Positions 19,301 through 30,456 of a stretch of 64,000 nucleotides of DNA are shown piece by piece (within the stretch, counting starts at the first letter, position 1; each line of letters starts with the position of its first letter). The DNA is from Beaufortia kweichowensis (lineage: Eukaryota; Chordata; Actinopteri; Cypriniformes; Gastromyzontidae): NCBI GenBank assembly GCA_019155185.1, contig CM032797.1:4512881-4576880 (forward strand), read 5' to 3'. Made by a program: the position numbers and the translations under genes. A model generated the notes under the pieces. That model was given only the letters and a program-made list of their open reading frames with translations, did no database searches and was not told where the DNA came from.

Positions 19301-19929
19301 CTGGTGGTGTGTGGGGTTGTGTTGTTGGTACTGACTGCGTTTCTGGCTGTTTGGAAGCTATGGCAACAGTGTAGTAAGTTTCAGACGATTGGTAAACCTC
19401 ATTTAACTTTAAAATAAATAAAAAATTTAAATAAATAAAAACTTTAAAAAGTATATAAATATAAATAAAAACTTTTAAAAAGCTGCATTTTTGTTTTGTT
19501 TTCAGAGAAGAAGCACAAACATCGAAGGATGAGTAAAATGAACGATAATCTCACCGTAAGCTCTGTAAATATTTGTCTGGTAACATATTTACTAAAACAC
19601 AAAAGAAGATATTTTGAAAACAACATTGCCCCCCATCTATTGAATGAACACAAAACCACTAGGACATTTCTTAAAATATCTTCTTTTGTGTTACATGCAC
19701 AGAAGAAATAAAGTCATAGGCATACTGACATGTCACTATAAGGAAGTACATTTTTTGGTTTTATATTAAACTTCTTTCTGAATATTAAATGAATGCACAG
19801 AGGTGTCCTGGATACTAGATTTGATGATATTTTGCTGGTTTACAGATGTGTCCATGGAGAGAAGGCGAATACAAAAACACTTCAGTCATTTTTCTGAACA
19901 CTCCAGCTCAGCAGGTTCACGTGGTTTAA
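16351..19929 (+). CDS. pigr: Polymeric immunoglobulin receptor, two-domain teleost type
   Basis: Teleost pIgR binds polymeric IgM/IgT at the basal side of mucosal epithelium and carries it to the lumen. Exons: 16351-16396, 17227-17571, 18334-18415, 18553-18779, 18976-19045, 19279-19373, 19506-19555, 19846-19929, giving 332 residues with all phases closing. A signal peptide (MFLQLLIILVVGRLQG) is followed by a V-type D1 with SVTVPCYY, KYWCRG and DSGWYWC. D2 contains RWCRSG and DSGWYWCAAG and is split between two exons. A Thr/Ser stalk, a membrane span (about 25 residues from SPLVVCGVVL) and a basic tail ending in EYKNTSVIFLNT plus ten residues follow. The KYWC accessory cysteine and its partner are present in D1. 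No ITIM is seen. AATAAA signals lie at 20129-20134 and 20183-20188. The two-domain plan and tail separate it from the PIGRL genes that follow. Confidence 0.88.
16955..17165. repeat. Interspersed repeat (family 2) in pigr intron 1
   Basis: The segment contains words such as 'aaggttcttgggatgttaaa' and 'tggaaccattcagcca', with 'tggcatcgtgaag' at its right. Related copies occur at about 38660-38820 and 47645-47930, the latter with 'acgatgccattgaagaacca' and repeated 'aaaggtt'. It looks like a short palindromic non-autonomous element. Confidence 0.6.
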
Positions 19930-20557
19930 TAGAAAAACCTCATAAACACACACCACACGCTCTGTCCAAATACCCACAAATAACCACACTGCGTTTTTTG
20001 CCATTAACTTCTTGTGCACTTCAGCGTCATATTTCCTGTTTTTGGCCCAAGTGTTCAAGTGCATGTGAAGACAAACATGCAGCTTAATTTCACATTCAGC
20101 AAGTCCACTATTTTTTGATGTCTGTACAAATAAATAGCTGGCTGTATTTACATTCACATGTTCTCATATCAAATGAAAGTTAAATAAATCATTAAGTGTG
20201 TTCTGTCATTGTCTGTAATGCTGTGTGTACGTTATCTTGATATTTGTGATTTTACTAAAGAAACCTTATGCTACCAAGCACAAAGAGCAGGAAATTGTGT
20301 GTTTAAACTGCATGTAATTTCCTACAAGGTAAAACTGCAACATTTTGAAATTATTTTGCATGCGTTATTTTCAGTCATGTGTTGAGACACATCATTTCAG
20401 ATGAACGATGTAGGAAGTAAGAGAATCGAACACACAGTGACTAAACTTACCTCAGATAAAACATGCCTCACTTTTAGTTCTGCTTTGTCTGAAATTTTTA
20501 CATAGCTGATTACTTGTTTTTGTTAAAAGTACAAATCTGTCTGGATGTGATGAAGAT
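19930..20557. other. pigr 3' UTR and PIGRL-A upstream region
   Basis: The first ~260 bases are the likely pigr 3' UTR. The rest is the upstream region of PIGRL gene A. It includes an ETS-type core AGGAAGTA at 20412-20419, a site also found upstream of genes B and C. No gene was seen. Confidence 0.5.
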
Positions 20558-22548
20558 ATGGAGAAATCTCAATATTTTAGTTTGAAGTTCATTTTTACTT
20601 TTCTTTGGCTCATTATGGGTAAGTTGTCATCATCTAAATATTATATATCATCAGTGCTGACATAAAAACGTTGTTTTTAACGTTGTTGTAACAGTTGTTT
20701 TTTGTATAGGGGCTGAGAAAGGTGCGGCAGAGAGACGATTGACTGTTCAGACTGGAGGATCTATTACTATTCCATGTTATTATGACAGTAAATATATTCA
20801 ACACAAGAAATACTGGTGCTATGGTGCAACAGCAGTATTCTGCTCTATTCTGTCATATGCTAATGAAACTAAAGATAAAGTGTCAGTAAATGATCATCCG
20901 TATCAGAGTTTCTTTACCGTCACTATGAGAAACCTGCAGAATGGAGACACTGGAGCTTACTGGTGTGCTGTGGAAATTAAAGGCATTTTTAATTTGGATG
21001 TGAGAGAGCAGCTTTATCTCACAGTTCAGTCAGGTATGAGATTTATTTCACACTTTAATGACATATTACCCTAATTTCTGATAAATGTAAATAATAAATG
21101 ACACTTGTGTGTGTGTGTTCAGATCCTGATGTTTCTGTGGTGAACAGCAGTGTATCTGCAGATGAAGGTGGTAATATCAGTGTAAAGTGTCTCTACAGCT
21201 CTAAATATAAGAATGAAGACAAACAGTGGTGCAGATATAAAGACAAGATGTGTTACGGAGTGAAAAGAAGCGACACATCTAAGAAATCATCAGTTCAGAT
21301 CAGTGATGATGATGATGAGAGTAAATCTTTCACTGTGATGATGTCTGGACTGATGCTGAATGATTCTGGATGGTACTTCTGTTCTGTTGGAGATCTACAG
21401 GTTCCTGTTCAACTCACTGTCACTGGTAAAACTCATTCAAGCTGCAGATGAGTTCAACTGCTAGATAAAGATAATTGTATAAGATTGTGTATTTCTGTGT
21501 TCAGATACTGATGTCATAATTATTGTTTGCATTTCTATTTGACAGCAGTGACTACAAATACTCAGTCAACGACAGTCTCTATGTTAAGTAATCCCTCTGT
21601 CATAGTTCATTGTCTATTCGTGTGTGTTGTAGTTCTTTATTTTTGCTTCTCTGTTCTATTATAATCAGATGTGTTTTATTTCCTCTGTTATTTCTTAGCA
21701 GATATACAGCTCCAAACAGAAATCAAACACCAAGTGGTGAAGAGCAGCAAAATTCTCTGTAATTTCTTTCATCTCATTCTATGTTTTATGCAGAATGACT
21801 TGAATGTCATGGTCACTGATTTTAAATGTAAATATTTAAATCAGAAATAATTGATTGTTTATTTAGTGTCTGATGGATTAAGAAGATAATGTTGTTGTGA
21901 TATATTTTATTTACAGTAAAGTCACTGTATGAAACGCTCATGTTATTCATTATCACAGACTGTATGATCATCTGAATATTTGGCTTACACTCATTGTTCT
22001 TCTGGTGCTGATGGTGATTCTGGTTGCCATGGCAACAGTTATACTGAGAAAAAAGCAAAGTAAGTATTAAGTTTGAGTTTAATTTTTATGAATTTGGACC
22101 AATTCTATAAATCACAACTTGTACTGATGTTTAAGAACTGAAGCAAAAGAATTGATCATTACTACTTCTACAAACAGAAAGAGAAAACACATGTACAGGA
22201 CAAGAGATAGCCAATGACGCAGTAAGTATATCTTTCTGTTTTCATTTGTTCATTTAGCAAATGCTTTAATCTAAAGTGAATTCAGTGCTGAGGAATCAAA
22301 CACAAGCACAAAGTTTTATGTCTCAACAGATGTGTGTTTATTCACAGGAATGTGACGTGACATACAGTTCTGGGATTATGTTCACCAAGACTAAATCAGT
22401 GAGTGAATTTATAAGATCATACACAAACTGATCTCAGTTGTGCTACAGTTTATTTTGTTTAATAGTCAGTATGATTTTATCCGATGTCTTATATTTTCAG
22501 TGCAGTCCAGTATGTGCTGATGAAAATGTGATCTACAGCTCTGTGTGA
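20558..22548 (+). CDS. pigrl: PIGRL gene A: pIgR-like receptor with ITIM
   Basis: Membrane receptor of the pIgR-like/CD300 type. Exons: 20558-20618 (signal peptide), 20710-21033 (D1), 21123-21425 (D2), 21546-21587, 21710-21758 (stalk), 21959-22059 (membrane span), 22178-22221, 22348-22398, 22501-22548; 340 residues, frame closes. D1 has ITIPCYY, KYWCYG and GAYWCAVE. D2 has VKCLYSS, QWCRYKDKMCYG and SGWYFCSVG. The span runs through IWLTLIVLLVLMVILVAM. The tail ends VIYSSV (22528-22545), which fits the ITIM consensus, so it probably recruits SH2-domain phosphatases. A 3' UTR intron (22555-22635) begins six bases after the stop. The stalk acceptor at 21709 was chosen because only it joins the membrane exon in frame; 21549 is an alternative start for the preceding exon. 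The ligand is unknown; zebrafish PIGRL members have been linked to phospholipid binding. Confidence 0.82.
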
Positions 22549-24963
22549 TAACAGGTGAATCAATACAGACACTGAATGTTGTACATACTGACTGTAGATA
22601 CTGAAAACATCATTTCATCTCATTTTATCACACAGGTATCTGATCTGGATTGAATGGTGATTCCAAAAGGACCAAAATGATTAGATAAATAGTGAAAGAG
22701 TTGAGAATTACTAATTATTCAACTATCAGACTAGATGTATGTCTAATGTAAATTGTTTGTTATTAATGTTATTATTTTTACACCCTATACAACCCTAGCA
22801 ACATCACAGTCATTCATGAACGATTTTTTCCAGCGGAAGGTGATTTTACTTCATGAAAGTTGCATTGTGACATATTTTAGGCTTTTATATTCGTATTGTG
22901 CCGTAAGCGTTTTATAAAAGGTACTGGAGGCTATTGCTTTATCATAAAAGTTTGTCAAAAGCCCCTGATTTGACAAGAAGACGTTTATTCCATTAAACAC
23001 AGCTGTGAAGTGTTCGTGGTTTTGTGCTGTTTAACAGTACCTGATCCGCTCAGCAGGTAACGCTGTTTCAACAAACGTTATTTGTTCACTGGAAGAGCTG
23101 ATGAGCTCACAATAAAACTGCTGTTCTGCAAAATAACTTATTTCCATTTGTATTATTTATCAATTCTAAGTGTATTCATTCTTTACTATTTACAATGTAT
23201 TTTGTAATTTAGGTGAATTTCAGTAACTTTAATCAATACACATGTTGGCCATGTAGGTCATGGAGTACGTGCAGTTTACTTTCACCATGAAGTTGACTTT
23301 TCTTTCTAGTGTGTACCGTCTGAACAACTAAGAGGTTGTTAAATTACCTGTATGATTCTTAATGAACCATCCTATGCATGCAAATGATTTATGGATGATC
23401 TTTTCTCCAAGTAGTGTGTTCCACATAAAAGGTCAAGTATAACGTGCAATACAATGATAAAAAAACCCTTGCCATAAAATGTACAAAATGGGATAATGAC
23501 TTTAGTTTTCCAAATTTGTATTTGTCAGGGCAACTACTAAGTGTTTGTACTGAAACAAAATATCAAGGGCATTTCATTTACTGATTAAATGAATGAGAAT
23601 GAGGACATGTTAACTGTCATGTGTTGCATGCTCAAGCAAATAAGTTGGCAAGATGACCATATTGTACTTTTCTTTATATGGCTTATACAAGCTCAGATCA
23701 TCTCAAATACTGTAACTGTTTAAGAATCTAGCTTGAACCTTGCTGTAGTAGTGTAAGTGACTTTATTAATGCAAGACTCAACACTTTTGAGAAGTCTGAT
23801 GGATACATGCATTTGTTGGTTGGATGATTCTTAGAAACTTACTGTCATGTCCATTGTCAGTCTCTAGGTTGTGTGATACCAGTCACCTGTATATATTGAT
23901 ATAACTTTTATATGATAATATAATTGTATAAAACACTAGCCTCTCGTACATTACTGCGTGCATATGTCACAGAAAACACACACACAGTGTGCATATCTTT
24001 AAACAACATCTCTATCTCGACCTGCTGTGTCGTGATGTGTAAGATCAGATAATGACAGAGGAAACTGGTTTAAACTGCAGCTGGTAAAACTCATTCAACT
24101 TGTGCCGATGGATAAAGAAAAATAACTTTTTTCTCTGTTTAGATGCTGATGTCTCAACAGGAACCTCTAACTCCGGTAACTAAAAATGATATAAATCTTG
24201 TTGATGGTGATTGCATGATTTTTGCATTATTTACTTCAGGCACTCTCGGGCACCCTCTGGTCCATACTTTTATCAAATAATTGATTAAATTAAATTATAT
24301 ATTAGCAATAGATTTGTTAATAAATGATTATCTATGCATGCAAAAGTAAAGAAATATAAAAACATATTTGAGGATCAGAATGAGTCTTCAGCGTAAGGTA
24401 CATCTTATAGAAATATTTTGCGTTGCAACTTATCTAAAGCATAACTCTACATATAAGCTTAGTAAATATTTACAGAAAACTCTAATAAGGAATAACAGAC
24501 TCTCTAAAGTAAATCAGTAAGCTCATTTTCACTCATTTTCACATTTTTTATATGAGTTTTGTGACTGTGAATTTCCATAAAACTTTTTCTTTTAGTTGTT
24601 TTTAATAGTGTCATGCTACGTGACAATTCTGTTAAATGCATCCGCAAGATTTCCCAATAGTTCAGTGGTTTACAGCTTTTGTGGTTCATTTGACTGCTGC
24701 TTCACATGAACAGAAGAGATGATGAAGATAAATATTAGGAATGATATTGTCAATCTAGCAAATTAAAACTGAGACATATGACTTGACTGTACAAATAGCC
24801 TTTGATCTTGTGTTTTTCCTCTCAGATCTTTGTATGTATGTGTCAGGTTTAAGAATGTAATGTGTGCGAATATTTCATCTGCTGTGGACTAAAAAGGTTA
24901 CATGATGAGAAAAAAGGAAGTATCAGATTTAACGACTTAGAAACGAGAAGACAAAGTTGTAAG
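22549..24963. other. 3' UTR of gene A and spacer with a PIGRL relic
   Basis: The 3' UTR of gene A probably runs to the AATAAA at 23111-23116. The remaining ~1.8 kb holds no intact gene. A fragment related to PIGRL non-coding sequence lies at 24078-24180. Just before gene B, 24840-24963 closely resembles the sequence upstream of gene C (27150-27274), as expected of tandem duplicates. Confidence 0.55.
24078..24180 (+). pseudogene. Relic of a PIGRL gene (D2 exon end and following intron)
   Basis: 'ctggtaaaactcattcaa' matches the end of the D2 exon and donor of gene A (21423 onward). Further short matches continue through that intron to 'ttagatgctgatgtc', against 'ttcagatactgatgtc' in gene A. 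No D2 domain is left upstream. It appears to be a leftover of an additional, lost PIGRL copy. Confidence 0.5.
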
Positions 24964-26208
24964 ATGGTCTCATACAGATCAGCAGCACTTTTTTGCATCT
25001 GCTTTTGCTTTATTCTCGGTGAGAGGGTTTAATATTGTGATATTTCTGATAATCATCTGATATACATTCATGTTTACAGATTCTTGTTTGATGTTTTATC
25101 TGAGGATTGTGTCAGTACTAACAATAACCATCGTTGTGTTTTTTGTTTAGGACTATCAAACGGTTTAATTTCTGCTAAGACTGGAGAATTGGTCACTATC
25201 CCATGTTATTATGACAAGAAATACACACAACAGAGGAAATTCTGGTATTCAGAAATCGATGTAAGACGAATGTACACAAACTTTACAGAAGGAGATGTGT
25301 CGGTCATTGATTATCCTGCCGAGAGTCTTTTTATTGTGACTATGGGAGACGTGAAGAGTACACAGAGAGGAGGTTATTTGTGTTGTGTGGAGACGGATGA
25401 CCCGTCAAAAAACAGTTTGGCAACTGAAATTAATCTGGATGTTCAAGATGGTATTTTACAAATGATTACTTTTAAATTAGATTTTAATGTCACATTAATG
25501 AAGAGTCTTCTTTATCTTTCATTCCTCGTCTCAAATGACTGTCGTGTGTGTGTGTTCAGCTCCTGATGTCTCTGTGGTGAACAGCAGTGTATCTGCAGAT
25601 GGTAATATCAGTGTAAAGTGTCTCTACAGCTCTAAATATAAGAGATATTCCAGGCTGTGGTGCACATTTAAAGACTGGAGCTGTTATGGAATGGGAAGAA
25701 CAGGTTTACTCCAGAATGCATCAGTTCAGATCAGTGATGATGGAAGTGGATCTTTCACTGTGATGATGTCTGGACTGACGCTGAATGATTCTGGATGGTA
25801 CTACTGTTACATAGCGGGTCTACAGGTTCCTGTTCATCTCACAGTCACTGCTAAAAGTCATTCAATGATCAAACCTACAGGTATTCAACTCTTGCTGAAT
25901 CAATTCATACAGACTCAAAAATCAAAATTATAATGTTTCAAAATGTTTTTTTCTATTTTTGACAGCAGCTGTGACCACAGACACATGCGCTGATGAACCG
26001 TTAGTATCAACAAACTTCATTATTACGTTGAATTTTTCTTAGCAACATATTTAACAAAGCCTTTGTACATTTAATGTTATGAGAGTTTGAATACTTTCCA
26101 AATTTTTTAAATGTTTAAACGTGACATTGTTTTTATAACACAATTTTTCCTTCATTTGGTTTATCTTTCAGGTGGCACATGGAGCGTTTCTGTCTGTCTC
26201 AGGACTAG
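24964..26208 (+). CDS. pigrl: PIGRL gene B: probable secreted two-domain receptor
   Basis: Exons: 24964-25018 (signal peptide ending FCFILG), 25151-25450 (D1), 25560-25880 (D2), 25966-25999, 26172-26208 (TAG); 248 residues, frame closes. D1 has VTIPCYY and GGYLCCVE, but the usual KYWC is KFWYSE and the partner cysteine is also absent (VRRMYTNF). D2 has LWCTFKDWSCYG and SGWYYCYIAG. The D2 donor used by gene A is mutated here (GGTAAAAC to GCTAAAAG), so the exon runs on to a donor at 25881. The chain then ends in WHMERFCLSQD without any hydrophobic span. I infer a soluble protein, possibly a decoy for the ligands of its membrane relatives. An AATAAA lies at 26640-26645. Downstream membrane exons might exist in other isoforms, but none was found before gene C. 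Confidence 0.75.
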
Positions 26209-27274
26209 ATGAGTTCACAGATGCACATGAAGGATGTTTGTGTCTACAGACACATAAACCTTATTCTGTTTACATCTGAAGATACAAATCAAGTCAGATT
26301 GATGCACAACTCCAAATACACACACAGTTTATGAATGTCACATGTCAATCTTGTGAGATTTGTCTCAGAATAAGAGTTTCCATCTACACACAGACCTAAA
26401 GGAGAAGATAAATACAGAAAGAGATGAAAATTAGTTTCTTTATGCTTATTCAAATATCAGATTTGACTTACTGTAAAATATATGTGTGATGAAAATGCCT
26501 GGAACTGCATTTGCAAAAATATTTTCATACCTTATAGCTAGCATAAAAAAGTACAAAACCATTCATGACAAACAAATGACTCATTATTCAAACGTGATAC
26601 TCAGTTAAACAGGTGTGTACGTGTGTTTTTCATTTTCAAAATAAAAAGGCAAACAAACAATAACCTTATTGCTGATCTGTTTTTTAACTGATAACATTAT
26701 GATGATGGGGACAATTATAGGCAAATACTTTGAAGATAAAAATGCCAAAAATATATAATCATACAAAATATAAATTTGTAGCAGTGCTAATAATTGATGT
26801 GTCCAAATGTTTTAATTAATGAGAATATGAAGAAGAACACAAAATAAAGCATCATCATTTGTATAATGTACACATTCTGTGCAGTTTTCGGTTTTTGTGT
26901 TGTGTTTCATCTCATATACAGTATATAAAAAATAACAATAAACTAAACTTCAACCTTAATACAAGATGTTCTGGCTAAAGTTTTTACTCTCATCATGTTT
27001 TAATGCTGTGGTGTATTAGTCACAGGAAGTTTACACTGAGATGAACTAATAATGTGCAAATAAACAAAGCAGATATAACACAACTCTATACTGAGATATC
27101 ATGAGTTCATTGCTTTATACAGATAGGACCCACGGCACACCCCTGATAATATGGCACAATGTATGTGAGAATGTAATATGTACAAATATTTTGTCAGTTG
27201 TGGACTGAAAATGTTCGACAAGAAGAAGGAAGTATCTGAGATATAAATGAGAAACAGGAAGACAATGTTTTAAA
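26209..27274. other. 3' UTR of gene B and upstream region of gene C
   Basis: The 3' UTR of gene B probably ends near the AATAAA at 26640-26645. The rest is AT-rich spacer. The 120 bases before gene C match those before gene B, including an AGGAAGTA core at 27227-27234. No membrane-span or tail exon was found here. Confidence 0.5.
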
Positions 27275-28049
27275 ATGGTCACAAACGGAGCAGCAGCACT
27301 TTTTTCCACCCTTTTCTGCCTTTGCTTTATTTTCGGTAAGATTGTTTAATATTGTGATATTTCTGATTGTAACTGATCATGTTTACAGATTCTTGTTTAA
27401 AGTTTTATCTGAGGACAATAATAATAGTTGATGTGTTATTTGTTTAGGTACTCAGTGTTATAGTGGTGCATCAAACAGTATAATTTCTGCTAAAACTGGA
27501 GGATTAGTCACTATTCCATGTTATTATGACAAGAATTACACACAACAGAGGAAATACTGGTATTCAGAAATCGATGTAAGACGAATGTACACAAACTTTA
27601 CAGAAGGAGATGTGTCAGTCATTGATTATCCTGCTGAGAGTCTTTTTATTGTGACTATGAGAGACGTGAAGAGTACACAGAGAGGAGGTTATTTGTGTTG
27701 TGTGGAGACGGATGACCCGTCAAAAAACAGCAGTGTCACATTTGAATCTCATCTGGATGTTAAAGATGGTATTTCACAAATGATTACTTTTAAATTAGAT
27801 TTCAATGTCAAATTTGAACATTGAGTCTTTTTTTCTCTTCTGTTTTCTATTTCTGTCTGTGCGTTCAGCTCCTGATCTTTCTGTGGTGAACAGCAGTGTA
27901 TCTGCAGATGAAGGTGGTAATATCAGTGTAAAGTGTCTCTACAGCTCTAAATATAAGAATAAAGACAAACAGTGGTGCAGATATAAAGACAAGATGTGTT
28001 ATGGAGTGAAAAGAAGCGACACATCTAAGAAATCATCAGTTCAGATCAG

Positions 28050-28083
<34 letters not shown>

Positions 28084-29655
28084 AGTAAATCTTTCACTGT
28101 GATGATGTCTGGACTGATGCTGAATGATTCTGGATGGTACTTCTGTTCTGTTGGAGATCTACAGGCTCCTGTTGAAATCAAAGTCACTGCTAAAACTGGT
28201 ATGTAGTGTAATCAATACTGTTAAGATTTTATTTATACACAAGAAAGTAATATCTAAATTTTCTTTCTGATAGCAGCTGTCACCCCAGAGACAAGCACCG
28301 AGAACAACAAGTTAGTATTCCGACTTTTGCATTAATATTGAGATGTTAAGCTTTGGGTTGTTAAAAAATCCACTGATGGCTTATTGAACAGCTCGGTTGG
28401 TAAAGCATAATATTATCACTGCCTATGTTCATGTAGGTTTAAGTAAAATAAAATTTAAACTGTGAGTCTTAAATGCAGTGTAAGTCTGTTTACATAAAAG
28501 CTGAATGCATGAATGCAAATATTAAACTATATCCCTGCTTATTCATTCTCAGTAGCTTCAAATAACATCAACTTTTCTTCAATCCCACAAATGATTGTAT
28601 TTCTTTTCTGTTTTTGCAGAAGTGAAACAGGAAGTACTGCGAACAGTAATATAACAGCATTACGTGAACAGCAGAAGTACGATTGCTTGAACATGATTGT
28701 TTAAATAAAAAGATCTAAAAAATGATGAATGACGAATCATTTCTTTCTGACAGGAATAATACTGTGTTGCTGTGGCTTCCAGTTTCCATCGGGCTGCTGC
28801 TGCTAGGGATTCTAGTTGGTGTTTTTATCTGGAAATGGAAAGAAAGATCCGGTCAGTTTCCCTTGTTCTTCTGCATTTTCTGTTTCCATGTGAAACCCTA
28901 ATATACTTTTATCTGAATTCTGTCTGTGTAATAGTGTAATATATTGTAATTGTAATATTTACGTCCCCATTTTTTCCAGAGGAAGATAAGAAACAGATCA
29001 AGATGAGGAACATTGACGCAGTGAGTCCTTTACAATAGCCTAATGTGAAAATGTCTTGACAACACTTTCTTTGGGGTTATTTATAAGTTTAGCCAAATTA
29101 TGAATTATTATACCAGGCCGAATGGTTTAACAATACGTTTTGCATTTTTCTGCAAAATAATGCACTGTATAAAATGATTATAGCTAGGCAAATGCGTGGC
29201 CTTATATGGGAAAAATTTATGCAAAACTAAAAGGTAATTTAAAGAATTGGTAAACTTTGTCATACAAGCTAAAGTTTGATTTTTTTTTGTTTTGTCCGCA
29301 GGTTTCCTTCACCCCTGAAGATCCAGCGATATACAGCACAATAAATGATGAAAATCCAGATGTAAATAGAGTAGACATTTATAATACTAATCATGTGTTA
29401 AAATGTGACACATTAAATGAGATTTGATGAGCACTGCGATATGTTTTCTTTACAGACAATTACTCCGCTGGATTTCACGGACACAGCTTACAGCACTATC
29501 ACAGATCCGCCTGGGTGTAAAGCAGTGAGTTGTACAGACATATCCTAATAGAAATGTATTTCATTGATTTAAAATGTGATGACACGATACTGTGATATTT
29601 CCAGGAGTGTCCTCCAGCAGGTGGGATCATCTACAGCACTGTAGCACCACACTGA
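27275..29655 (+). CDS. pigrl: PIGRL gene C: inhibitory receptor with ITSM and ITIM
   Basis: Exons: 27275-27335 (signal peptide), 27448-27768 (D1), 27869-28198 (D2), 28274-28310, 28620-28676 (stalk), 28754-28851 (membrane span), 28980-29020, 29302-29361, 29456-29524, 29605-29655; 374 residues, frame closes. D1 is almost the same as that of gene B and likewise has KYWYSE and RRMYTNF, so it lacks the accessory cysteine pair. D2 is almost the same as in genes A and D but has ten consecutive Asp codons where they have four. The span runs through VSIGLLLLGILVGVFIW. The tail has three spaced tyrosine motifs: AIYSTI (29326-29343, imperfect ITIM), TAYSTI (29483-29500, ITSM pattern) and IIYSTV (29626-29643, ITIM). 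SHP-type phosphatase recruitment is inferred. An AATAAA lies at 29866-29871. Confidence 0.82.
28051..28080 (+). repeat. In-frame (GAT)10 repeat in the D2 exon of gene C
   Basis: Ten GAT codons in a row encode poly-Asp in D2, before an ESKSF motif. Genes A and D have four Asp at the same place and gene B has two (one GAT GAT pair). Triplet slippage would lengthen this loop without breaking the frame. Confidence 0.9.
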
Positions 29656-30456
29656 CCAGCAACACAAACTTGCTGTAAGAACAAAACCATTGCTCAGGAT
29701 TTTCAAATCTCAATGTTTAGCCCAAATCTCAACACATCAACAATACAAAAAAAAACCACTTGGTTCCTTTAGCTAATTTGACCTCAAACTCAATAGCTTA
29801 CAGTTCATCAGCCTTGCTAAACCAACAGCAAACCAACTGTTTATTTTCACTTGCTAATGGCTTAGAATAAAAGTTTTAGTCTTAATAATTTATGTGCACA
29901 TTTTGTTTCTATAATTCATATAAACTATGTTTTTTTAAAGAAGCTGGTGGATTATACTCAATCTTATATGTGCTAAAAGGGTTCTTTGTAACAATTTCAC
30001 AGAGAACCAAAAAATGTATCTCTTTTTTCCAATATATACTTTGTATAACCATATTGGATGTTACATGTCCATAGATTGCCTAACATTAAATGATTTTTGT
30101 GCTTTTGTCGCCCTCTAGTGAAAAGGTTTGGCTTTGCAATGTGTCTTTTAGTGTAAACTGGACGGATGCTATTATAGAAAGTGGTACAAATTTGCTAAAA
30201 ATATATATCACTCCACTGTAGAAAGTGTAAAGATTGTTACCTGAAGAAGCTATTTCTACCTGAATGTAAAAAATGCTAAAAGGTTTGTGTGAGGGTTATG
30301 TTTAAGGGTAAGGTGTTACTTCCTAAACCTATTTTCATCACACCAATAGACAGTATTATATCCTGATAAAGGAACTGTTGGTTTCACTTTGATACACCGG
30401 AGCAAGAAGTGAATTGATCATTTGAAGTTCTGTCTTTGACCAACTCGGACCCTCAC
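29656..30456. other. 3' UTR of gene C and upstream region of gene D
   Basis: No further exon was found. The gene C 3' UTR ends near the AATAAA at 29866-29871. The promoter of gene D must lie in the remainder; no AGGAAGTA core like those of genes A-C was seen just before it. Confidence 0.5.

Noticed and set aside
19803..20087. 94-codon open frame over the last pigr exon
   Set aside because: It is in a different frame. The phase-0 frame from 19846 gives the conserved tail ending at 19929.
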